NCBI RefSeq assembly: GCF_021347895.1
Contig: NC_067125.1
Location: 23,353,621-23,417,620, forward strand
From: Acanthochromis polyacanthus
Lineage: Eukaryota; Chordata; Actinopteri; Pomacentridae
Length of the DNA: 64,000 bases
Direction of reading: 5' to 3'
Positions 1 to 62,000 of the stretch are shown here, in pieces (positions within the stretch are counted from its first letter, which is position 1; each line of letters starts with the position of its first letter). A model generated the notes under the pieces. That model was not told the origin of the DNA, ran no database searches, and saw only the letters and a program-made list of their open reading frames with translations. The translations under genes were made by a program, and so were the position numbers.

Positions 1-297
1 CATACCATCAACAATTAGACTGTATAATTCTAAAGTAAACAGAAGAAACTCCCAGATGATTGAATTTTCCTTCGGGGATAAATAAAGTTCTTGTATTGTA
101 TTCTATTGTTTTGTATTATTTCATTGTCACACTGATATGGAAATGAGAGAATGCTGATAACTGTTGATAGAATCTGTTCTGTCTCATCTGTACAATGGCA
201 GAGGTTAATGGTTGTCCCAGACTTCTGCTAAACCCGTTGATCATGATAGTAGATAGTTGTCCTTGTATTTCACATTTGGATTTTGTGTGTGTTTTAG

Positions 298-51362
<51,065 letters not shown>

Positions 51363-54285
51363 TCACAGCTCGTCTTCCATCAACCAGCACTACACCTGCT
51401 CTCCGCTTTCAGCCTGCTGCCTGAGCAGGAGCCGCCACTCATTCAGATCCTTCTGAAGAATTCTCACAAACTGCTAAAGACTAGTCGGACTGTGCTCTCT
51501 GTCTTTAGGGATGCGTCGCAGCACTTTCTACACTTGATCGCAAACATGGATGAGCGAAAAGGTTTGCCAAGACAACAATAAAGCCCCCTGTGAAAGCACT
51601 AAACTGGTGCACTTTGCTGAGCCCAACGAAACAACCCCCGCCCCACCCTCTGTGAGCCTCGCCATAACATACATTTAACATATACTTGCATACTAACGCA
51701 TCTCTGAATGTACGCCACATTGGCCAAGTCATGAGGTGCTTTCTTATTGCGCATTTAGCACTTGTGATGTCAGGATGAAACAAAGACATTTACACCCGGA
51801 GGTAACATTTCCCTGAGGAGGAAAGATGTGTTCCAGGTGTAAATAGAAAGCTGATGATCGGATGCGGCTTGAGTTTAAATGCCAACTGTAAACGGAGCCC
51901 GACAGTTAAAGAACCTGTGTGTTGGTGCCACAGACCAACCTGATGTTGAAGTTTGGTATCTAGAATATTGGATACTGTGATGAGCTTTTAAGAGAATGGT
52001 TCTCCAAAGGTTTTATTAGCGATAGTGAAACTAGGGAAACATAAGTCATACGCTACCTCATCGCTTCCTGCAGTCTGCCAGCCAGCTGTACCCTAAAAGT
52101 CTGTGACAGTATTAACAATTATTCAACGCTTCCTTCCAGTCTAGGAGACGTGGTGCAAACATTTCAGGAACACCCCCATCAAAAACGCTCTCCGCCCCTC
52201 CTCTGGCCCTCCAGGACGCTCTCACAGGTCCTGATGTTCACATGAAATTAGGCGTTTTTGCCAACACTGTGTGTCTATCCCACAGCTGCCAAATATCCGT
52301 GGAGATTAGTGCAATGTTGACCTGTGTGTAGCTCCAACTCCTCTGAAAGAGTCTGGGTTTGTTTAGGACAGGTGCCATGACTTCAGACGAGACCTGCATA
52401 AAGATTAATATACGGTAACAGTTCTTTTCTGCTGATGTGTTGTTGTTTTTTTTTAAGATTTCTTTTCTTGTTGTGATTTTTTTTCTTCAGGTCAGGAATG
52501 AATATTTAACGGAGGGAGCAGCTTATCTTAGCAGCGCTGGTGCAACGTGCACCTCACTGCTTCCTCAGTTCTCTGCAGCTGAAATAAACTCGCCTGTCAT
52601 TTCCACACCCTCCTCACTAAGAGACCATGGGAAAGCTGGAAGATTAGGGAGGACTTCTGTCAAAAACAGTATCACCAGTTATTTTGACACGATTAAATGA
52701 GCAACTTGAGACGTTTTCTGATCGTTTCAAACAGCAAGGATCGGAATCGGTGCAGCAGAACCAGAGACATTGTTTTCTTTATATTTATTTACCACAATCA
52801 CTAAAGCGTCTTATTCTGACTTTTCTGACTGTAGTCTTTAGACCCAGCTGACACCAGTTGAAGTTTCATCTTTTAAAGACTTCATCCAGCTGCAGATGGT
52901 TTCCCATATGAAGTACTGCTAACCTAAGACACGTTTACCGGTTTCAGACACAGAATATGTAACTTTACTGCTTCACCCACCAGCTTTCTGTCATTCAAAC
53001 ATAAGCCACTTTTCCATCAGCGTTTTTCATTCAGACATACCTGCCACAGTGACGGCAAGATCCACAGAAAGCACACGATATTTGTCATACACCTGAGATA
53101 AGGACTAAAGGAAAGGTTCTTCCTGTCAGTGTGGCCTGCTGTCAGATCCTGACTGATGCTGTCTCCATGTCAGGATCATTTTTACATCCAAGTAATTAAT
53201 GAAGCTCATTCTGTCCTCGTTCTTAGAGGTGCTCATATGGATCCTGCTGCTGTCTGATGCCCCAGTAATCCCCTAAACTCAGAGAAAAGACAAAAACTTT
53301 AATCTCCGATAATATATGTTTTATCAAACTCAGATTCCGTTTATTTTACGTTGGGAGACGTTCAGTTGCAACAAAGGAGTGAAGGTCTGAAAGGGGGATT
53401 AGATTTTTCCTTTGACAACGGGCTGAAAAACAGCCGCTCTGCGTCCTCTCTGTTTCACTATCACTTCTGTAACCACAGGCTTCCTGGTGTGCATCTGTAC
53501 ATCACTGCCATAGGCTGTATGGAAACACGGTTGATTCTTCCTCCCATGGTTAAAGTGAAATACTGAAGAATGCTGGTGGTGTCATTTCCAACTAATGTGC
53601 ACACCAGTGACCACAGGAGACGTGATGCTGAGGTCCCACCTCCTGCCCTACTGTCCTGACTGTCGCTGCTCGCTGTATGTGTGTCATTTATTTGCTGATG
53701 ATGATGAGCCGCTGCTGCTTCCCCTCATAGGTTTTTTGTGGTTGTAGCTTCGTGTTTAGGGCCGAGCAGGAGGGGAGAGCTCAGTGCTGTTGTGCCATCT
53801 TTATGTACACTCTGTGATAAGGCAGCAACGTTAAACCATGAAAACCAGTTGAGCTGAGCTAAAACACCCTGTTAAACCACAGCATAGTCGTACATGGTCA
53901 GGGTCTGAGCAGCTCTTGCATTTGTACCAAGTTTTGTTGTGTATTTATTTGCCCCCGTGTCCAAATTGAATTAGGATTTCTTTGTTGTTGTTTTTTGCCT
54001 ACATGTTGCATGTTCCTGAACACGTCTGTGTTTAATTCCTTCATGTCACTGGTTGCTTTTCCTATTTTGTGCGAGGGCCCCTAGTAGGTTAATCTGATGG
54101 CTCCTGTAGACTCCAATCATTATTCATTAAGAGGCTGATGATGGTGTGCCACTGTACAAAGAAATATGACAGCTGTGTCCACTTGCATTGACGTGATTTC
54201 AGGTGACTGCTCCCATAATGGCAGCAGACAGTCGTACATTTCAGCCCGTTTGGGGACGATGGTTTAAGATTTTTCCTCTTAAATT

Positions 54286-54291
54286 AATAAA
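54286..54291 (+). terminator. usp32: Candidate polyadenylation signal AATAAA
   Basis: A perfect hexamer sits in an AT-rich stretch 2.9 kb after the USP32 stop, followed by T-rich sequence ending in TTTGTCATTTG that could serve as the downstream element. Confidence 0.45.
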
Positions 54292-55334
54292 TATTTATTT
54301 TATTTAAACAAAATTTAATTTTGTCATTTGTTTTTAGGAAAATCTAGAATTGCAGAGACCCAGCTCAACTAACTGTCTCAGGATTTGTTTTTCTCCATTT
54401 TCTCTAGATAAGATGCGCTTTCCAGAAAAAATCCACGGGAAGTGTCTCCTATAGCATTACTTTATCCCCATAGACAGCTTTACTGATACCAGATGCTTTG
54501 AGAGTAACCAAAGCCTGTTAAACCTGTATGTGTTAGATCTGTAATGCATCACTGGACCCTACATTTTAGCTTGTTCTCTGTGTGCGATGTCTAAACTAAT
54601 TTCTACACTTTTAAACCGTGTTCCTCCTCTTATCGTGAGGCCTAGCTGCTCCACGTGACTGTTGAGGTCACTTTAACAAACCCAAGTTTGTGCTGCTGAT
54701 CTCCAGCAGTGGAGCTCCTCCTGCAGGGTTCAGTCTAATCACTGTGAACAGACGCTCAGCATTCCCCCACTGTGGTCTGGATCACAGAGCAGATGAGCCT
54801 CTGTGTTTGCCCCCTTTTAGCTGCTGTATTTGTGAGGAGAAGGCATCATTATGGATGTACTTGGAGAGATCTGTCACTGAATGAACCTTTATTTTCCTTT
54901 GGAAAGAGTGCGTTTGTTGAACAAATGGAAATGTACAGATGAGTGCTATTTATGTTTGCTTGCTCAGCTTTTGTTTCCTCCACCCTCCTGCCTTTGCACC
55001 CAGTTGTAGACCATGTCCGGTTTGTGTCCGTGTTTCAACGTCATCACATGGCTCAAAGGGAAAACTGTACTGAGGATTTGTCTCTTGAGAACCCAGTTTG
55101 TAATGTGTGCTTCATTTAAAGGTGCAATAGATGTTGACTTGTTTCTGGGCTGTGAATGTGCCCTCAGACGACCTGTAGCTTCAACTGTATTAGCAAAAAT
55201 GCAACATTCTAAAGTTGGGGTTAATTTTAGCACAATTTCTGTGATCCAGGAACTTTTCTGCCCAACAGAACTGAGCTGTGATGCTTACACTGGGCAAACC
55301 CTGATCCTGTAAAACACAGGGCCAATATCTGAAG

Positions 55335-55380
55335 CCCCGCCCCTCACAGAGGCCCCGCCCCTCGCAGAAGCCCCGCCCCC
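55335..55380 (+). repeat. Three 18-bp tandem units with GC boxes
   Basis: CCCCGCCC starts at 55335, 55353 and 55371, an exact 18-base spacing, with a similar CAGAGG/CAGAAG linker. Each unit matches a GC box of the Sp1/KLF type. It lies late in the USP32 3' UTR, 3.6 kb upstream of the kinase start; any regulatory role is inference. Confidence 0.7.
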
Positions 55381-55692
55381 AGATGATTAGTTTGGAGTGC
55401 TGCCAGGCAGTGCAATCTACTACTGAGCTGTCTGTCAGTGTCTGTAGCCTCTTTTTATTTAAGTTCATTTCTGTCGGATCTGAACCAGACGTGTTAATTT
55501 AAAGAACTTTTTGTAAGGTGTTTGTTGAAAGAAAGTGACATTGCACTGACATGAAAACATGTACATAAAAAATGTGTTTTGTAAATAAGCCAATGAAAAC
55601 TATGTATTTGAATATGAACTGTACAAAATACTGTACTTGTAGTTGTATATTGAGTGATACTGTTGATCTGTAACAAAATACCCAAGCAACAA

Positions 55693-55698
55693 ATTAAA
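55693..55698 (+). terminator. usp32: Candidate distal polyadenylation signal ATTAAA
   Basis: This variant hexamer ends about 200 bases of AT-rich sequence with TGTA motifs. Beyond it the sequence becomes a dispersed duplicated segment, so it may be the distal end of the USP32 transcript. Confidence 0.4.
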
Positions 55699-55704
55699 TT
55701 CTGC

Positions 55705-55922
55705 AGAGGAAATGACGACACCAGACTGAACTTGGTTTTTATTTGGATTCCTGATTGGGTAGATTTTTTTAGTGATGTTTGTGGTGCAGCTTTGTGCTGA
55801 AACAACTCCTGGACAGATTGTCTTAGCATTTCTTACAGACATTTATGAAATGATCAGACTCAGATTGCTAACTGAAGTAGAAATTGTTCCATCAACCTCA
55901 ACATGAGTTGGATTTAAACTGA
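55705..55922. repeat. Direct repeat, copy 1
   Basis: From GAGGAAATGACGACACC to ATGAGTTGGATT the segment matches 57728-57925 with small indels and substitutions. Confidence 0.85.
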
Positions 55923-57265
55923 CTTTGGACTAAATACCTGAAACTTTGATGAAATTCACATCAGCCTCAGTTCAACTTTATATTTAATGCAAATTAGCAG
56001 CTGTGAGCAGCTTAGCGTGCTAAGCTGCTATAATGTACATGGTAACTGTTGAGCGTTGCCACTGAGCCGCTGACATGTGTGCAGACCTTTGTTTCAAAGC
56101 GTTGTGCTGGTCTTTGTCCTTCCTTCTGTTGGTGCACTCAGTCTGCTTGCAGAGGAGAGAGGAAACCACACACAGGGTCTCTGCTGCATTTTCCCCGAAT
56201 TAACCTCTGCTACTGAAACACGCATGTTTCTGTCCTACACACCACATGAAGAGGCTTTTCCTGTCCGCCTCTCACTTAATCCTGACATTTGAAGCCATTT
56301 TAAACAACAACTGTCAGGCTATAGAAACCGATTGTGTGCAGTTTAACGCTCACTGGTTTGTTAGGAAATCAAAAGTGAATTTAAAAGAGTTGATTCACAC
56401 TAAATGTATGTTGTGGAGCTAGTTAACCAAATATGTAGTCACTGTATTACATTATCAATCTGATTTGTGATCTTTATTTAGCAGCTGTGCTTAGTTAACA
56501 GATGTTCTAAAAACAGAGTTGCCATGATGCGTTTATAGAAAGCACAGTAAACTACTAAACATTTCATAAAGGTGTTATTTATATCAAGCTCAAACACCTA
56601 CAATGTAAAAATGCTGCTTACATGTTAATGCATTCACACAAACAATCAAGTTCAAATATAATAATGGAACACTGACAGAAGCCTTTCTGCATGATGTACA
56701 CTTTACTTTTGATGCTCCTCTCTAGTCAGGATTGGTTCCTTAGGTTTGCTACATGTTAAAAAACCCTGAAGTCTGAATCCATGTTTTGATCGTCTGTCAT
56801 CAGTACTCTGCAGTTTAAAGGGGAAATTCTCAGCCGTGGTGTTGAGTGTTCACTTGTAATGTTTATTCTAGCATTAAAAAAGGTCTAGATGGACAAGGTG
56901 GTAGGATTAACAGTTGTTTTTTTTTCCAAATGGCTTTAACCTGAATGGGTCTTATGAAGTATATTTAGAAGACAATGCTTTTGTATCTTCATTTAATGCA
57001 GGAGTTTTTACACTGTCATATTGGTATTTTTACAAAAGTAAATGATGTGAGTATTTCCTGTTATGGCCGTTGTGCTCCTCTTACTCTGTTTGATTAACCT
57101 CGTCCTGGTTCCTTAAATAAGCAGGCCTCTGTCCTGGATTAGCTCTTGGACCTTCAGCCTGTCACTCTGACTGCTCCTCTCATCTCAGACCCTGTTAAAA
57201 ACCCAGACAGACTAAGACTGGAGCAACAAAATTACTTATTTTTTAAATTATTTTCAGCAGAAATA
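55923..57265. other. Intergenic: no recognised feature
   Basis: AT-rich sequence between USP32 and the kinase gene, with no gene or transposon recognised. Confidence 0.5.
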
Positions 57266-57616
57266 CACTACTGGTCAAAAGTTTGGGGTCACTTACAAAT
57301 GTCGTTATTGTTGAAAGAAAAGCATGTCTTTTTCAGTGAAGATAACATTAAATGAATGATAAATCCAGTGTAGACATTGTTGATGTGGTAAATGACTATT
57401 CTAGCTGGAAACGGCTGGTTTTTAATGGAATATCTCCATAGGGGTACAGAGGAACATTTCCAGCAACCATCACTCCTGTGTTCTAATGCTACATTGTGTT
57501 AGCTAATGCTGTTGAAAGGCTCATTGATGATTAGAAAACCTTTGTGCAGTTATGTTAGCACATGGATAAAAATGGGAGTTTTCATGGAAAACATGAAATT
57601 ATTTTGAACAGTAGTC
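57266..57616. mobile_element. Small DNA transposon (MITE), intact copy
   Basis: It starts CACTACTGGTCAAAAG and ends in the inverted TTTTGAACAGTAGTC, flanked by TA on both sides. At 351 bp it is the uninterrupted relative of the LINE-split copy at 32766-35071. Confidence 0.85.
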
Positions 57617-57727
57617 TATGTCTGTTGTTCATCACTGGAGATCAGTTTCAGGGGTTTTGTTTCACATCCTGCTCCAGGTCTAAAGGTGCTGCCTCCGTCT
57701 GTAGGTTTTGTTTGGTTAGTAAGTGCG

Positions 57728-57925
57728 CAGGAAATGATGACACCAGACTGAACTTGGTCTTTAGTTGGATTCCTGACTGTGTAGATTTTTTTGTGGTCTC
57801 CTGGGCAGATTGTCTTAGCATTTCTTATAGACATTCATGAAATGATCAGACTCAGATTCCTATTGAATTAGTCTGGTAACTGAAGTAGAAATTGTTCCAT
57901 CAACCTTTACATGACTTGGATTGAA
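57728..57925. repeat. Direct repeat, copy 2
   Basis: It matches 55705-55922 over about 200 bases, including CACCAGACTGAACTTGGT and GATTGTCTTAGCATTTCTTA. This copy lies right after the MITE. Confidence 0.85.
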
Positions 57926-58991
57926 GTCGTGCTATGTTAAGGTTGCATATTCAGAATTTAATTGTGACGTCTTTTGTTGTTGTTCTTTTGTTGTTAATAT
58001 AAGTTGGGGTAGTGAGTTTAATATTCCTACTCATCAGTCTTCATTTTATTTATATTAATGTCTTTTGTCTGTGTTCCATCTGCCTCTTTTTGTTTCTTCT
58101 TCAGTGCCCTGATTTATGTTGTTGTCCCCAAAAGCTACAACTCATTAAAATCACAATCAATCATCTTTGGTACAAACTCTGATATCTAATTTTTTGCATC
58201 ATAAGCTTATTATATCACCTCCCCTGTGGTCAGAGGGCAGAGAGAGGATCCAATCAGTGCACTGGCAAATCAAAAACAGAGTTCAAAAATGTGTGGAACA
58301 AATGACTTTATGGTTTTTTTTCTTTACAATTTTGCATTAGATTTAAAAATAAAAAAATCAACATATTTAGAAGTTACTTCAGGTCTTGAATGTTGTAATG
58401 AATTACTCAGTAAGTGCCTGTTTAATCTGTGAGCTTTGTGACCACAGTTCAGTGTGCAGTGGACTGACATACAGCTGAACACAGTGACAGAGCTGTGCAT
58501 CAAACCTCCTGCTGCTTCTGTTCATTTCCTCTGCTTGCGTTGTGGTTGACATGCGATGAGAACTCCTTCTGGTGACAACACAGGCAGGTCAGTGTTTTCT
58601 CAGCACATGGTTCAGTTCTTTTAGGATCTATCATTACTTTTAGTTGCTCTGAACACAGCAGAGTTGCAGCTGCTTTCCGATCAGCATCCCAGTCTGAAGA
58701 ATGGACATTTTCAAAGAGACTCTCAGCAGAGCACACAGGTATGACTGCTTCAGACTGTAACAGAGTGTTGGATGTGTCTCTTCCTGTTGTTTTTTTATTG
58801 TTTGGGGCTTCAGGTTTAACTATAAAGCTGCCATAGAGTGTTTCTTCTATAATTAAAACACTGTCACTGCTCATCCTCCCTTTCTTTAGAAGCAGCACAG
58901 ACTGAGGTGATGCTCTTTAACCTGCCAGAGATCCAAGTGTCCTCAGTGAGCAGAAGACAGACAGACACCTGTTGATCCACACAGTATAAAT
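57926..58991. other. Intergenic and probable 5' region of the kinase gene
   Basis: No CpG island or clear core promoter is visible. A TATAAA at 58985-58990 is only one base from the start codon and cannot be the TATA box for it. The true transcription start may be further upstream. Confidence 0.4.
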
Positions 58992-59001
58992 ATGTGTTCA
59001 G
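58992..59001 (+). CDS. Kinase gene exon 1 (start codon)
   Basis: Only MCS plus one base is coding. The ATG context is AAATATGT (A at -3), and the donor GTGAGC follows directly. If a further upstream exon splices in, this start would move. Confidence 0.65.
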
Positions 59002-62000
59002 GTGAGCTGTGAGGCTTCCTACATTAGGATTTACATCCAGCTGTGTTCACGTAGACGTTGATAGAGCATGTTAATATTGGTCCTGACTTTCTGTGTCCTT
59101 TCAGACTTGAAGTTAGCCTACATCCCCGTCGGAGTCCTGGCCTTCGTCGTGCTGGTGTTTGCCGTGCTGGGGCTCCTGTGTCTCAGAAAGTAAGACAGGC
59201 TGAAGTGATTCTGTTGATCAGAGCCACATGTTAGCATTGCATGATTAACACTAAAGCACCTCTGTAAAGAACAGCTTCACAAAGTCGCTGGCTAACACGG
59301 CTCTAGATTTATTTTATTTCACGATGAGCCATTAGCATATATTGTATAATTACCTTTCATTTTTACCAAACCTGGCTTTAGTTTTTTTTCGTAAGTCTAC
59401 AATATGTTTTACTGCTTTTATAGCAAATGACAAGCTGATCTATGCAAAATCAATACACAGTATATTTGTGTCTTGATTAATCCATTTCCTCCCTTATTTC
59501 TTGTATTTAAAAAACTTTAATCTATTTTCAGATTCCAACATGTCAGTCACAAAGTGTACAAACACCTCCGTTCAGAAGTTCAGGGTCACTTAGAAATGTC
59601 CTTATTTTTGAAAGAAAAGCAGTTTTTTTTCAAATGAAGACAACATTAAATGAATGATAAATCCAGTGTAGACATTATTTCCAGCAACCATCACTCCTGT
59701 GTTCTAATGCTACATTGTGTTAGCTAATGCTGTTAGAAAACCCTTGTGCAGTTATGTTAGCACATGGATAAAAGTGGGAGTTTTCATGTAAAATATGGAA
59801 TTATGTGGGTGACCCCAAACTTTGAACAGTAGTGTAAATCATCAAGCAGCTAAGTCTGGTAATAGATGAAAAATAAAATCATTAGCTAAATTAGCACTGT
59901 TTAAAGCTGACTTTTAATGTTGTTTAGGTTTCAAGTTGATGATGATTAATAATGACCATGGAGCCTAATGTGAATATGTTAAACTAATGAACTTACTGTC
60001 TCAGTGAGGAACTTCTGTTTAACATTATTTCACAGAGTGCGTTTGTTGAAGCGGACCATTCGACAGCTGCAGGGGAACCAGTTCACTCCTTCGATCCACC
60101 AGTTCACTCCTTCGATCCTCCCTCCGAGGTCCATCTCAGTGGTGGAGGATGAGGGGGTGGTGGAGCCTCCTCCCCAAACTCCTCTGCAGCCCAGCAGCAC
60201 CGTCAAGCCCTCCTCCAAGAGGCTGTGGAAAAACCCGCAGCAGGTACACTCACACGACATCCTCACGCTGTCACATGATGCACAGATTTAACCTCTTTTT
60301 GAAATGTGCTGGTGTCGGTCATACGTGAGCTGAAGACACAGCAGAGGAAACCTCAGATGCAAGACTGAAATAAAGCCAATTTAAATGTGACACCTGCTCT
60401 TTCTGTGTCATCCCACCACTACAGATGCTGATTATGTTGTTTTTGAGTAAACCAACAGTGTCAAACTCATCATAGTTCCGGGGCCACTTACAGCCCAATG
60501 TGACCTCCAGTAGGTTGGACCAGTAAAATCACAGTATAATAACCTATAAATAACCACAACTCCTAATATTTCCTATGTTTTAGTGCAAAAAAAGCATGTT
60601 TTGACAATGTTCACATTTAAGGAATTATCTTTTTACAAAACATTATGAACAACCTGAAATTTCCTAAGAAAAATTAGTTCAATTTCAACAACATTCAGCC
60701 TCAGTTTATCATTTACACATTAAAACCTACAGATCACAGTTTATCTACAAAAACATTTAGTCACAGGTATCTGGAACCAAATGATGTAATATTTTACTTT
60801 ATGATCAAAATGACAAAATTCAGACAAAAAATGACAAAAAAAACAACAAAAGCAAGAAAAAAAATTGCAAAAACGAGAAAATGAGACAAAATTTTTGACA
60901 AAAAAGTTACAAAAACACAAAAACTGGACAAACAAGACAAAAAATATACAAATGACACAAAAGAGACAAAAACAATAAAAGCAATGAACAAAACGACAAA
61001 AGTGTGAGATAAATGACAAAAGTGAGGTGAAAGTCAGACAAAAATAAGACAGAATATTACAAAAATGAGACACAAAAAGAGACAAAAAAACTAGACAAAA
61101 AAGTTACAGTGACAAAAAAACTAGACAAACGACAAAAATAAGACGATTACAAAAAACTCCTAAAATTGTACAAAAATGAGACACAAAATGAGAAAAGAAC
61201 AATGAGCAATCTAGTATTTTACTCTGAGATCAAAACAACTTGATAAGGTCTACAAATTATTTGCAGTTAATGTCTTCTCTGTAATTTTTACACTTTACAA
61301 AGTCGTCCCATGGGCTGGATTGAAACCTCTGAAGGGCCGGCTTTGGCCCACGGTCCACATGTTTGACACCGCTGACGTAGAAGATATCATCACTGTACCT
61401 CAGAAGACAGTCATGGTTGAATAGTTGTGGTTCTCTCCACTGCTGTTACGCTCTGATTTGATTTTGTACAACCTTCTCTTGAATATTTCAATCTCAGGAT
61501 CCTCATTTCATCAAGTCGGACCTGAACCTGCTGCAGCTCATCAAAGCGGGGAAGGAAGGAGTCTTCTACCAGGCCAGGATGAACCGGGGGACCTGCAAAG
61601 GCCACAACATGTTCACCTGCAAGATCAGCAAGGAAGGTACATGCACCTCTGAGGGGTTTGATCTACAAGCATTTCTTGTTGGTTCTTTTTGGTTCCCTCA
61701 GTTGTTGAGGTAATGACTCTCAGTAAACTACAGTAAATGGTAGGAGGGACGTAAACTGATTAAGCAGAGAATGAAACTGTGACACTGGATTGATTCAGTT
61801 GTTCCCAAAAATCCAATTTCAGTAGAATTATCACCAGTGTGATCATTTATAAAGAAAAAAGTATTTTTTGGTTGATTATATAATCATTCAAAACTTCATT
61901 CAAAATGCATTTTGATGTGCTCGTTTTAATTCAATTCAGTTTAATTTCATTTATTTATTGCCAAATAATAACTTGTGCAATCTTACAGTACTTTGCATAA

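Larger units (their letters stand above)
51363..55720 (+). other. usp32: USP32 3' untranslated region (outer limit)
   Basis: No conserved ORF or clear transposon is visible, in contrast to the introns, which supports a transcribed UTR. Hexamers AATAAA occur at 51577-51582, 52583-52588 and 54286-54291, and ATTAAA at 55693-55698. AT-rich sequence with several TGTA motifs (possible Pumilio or CFI sites) precedes the last. Which site is used cannot be told from sequence; the end given is the outer limit. Confidence 0.6.

Noticed and set aside
55335..55380. A CRISPR-like direct-repeat array
   Set aside because: Only three 18-bp units with no spacers, in vertebrate DNA; it is a short GC-box tandem repeat.
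58500..58898. A 132-codon minus-strand frame upstream of the kinase gene
   Set aside because: No similarity that I recognise and no supporting splice sites or promoter. A frame this long is plausible by chance in 64 kb. A protein search and antisense RNA reads would settle it.
58985..58990. TATAAA as the kinase gene TATA box
   Set aside because: It lies one base before the ATG, too close for transcription from it to include the start codon.
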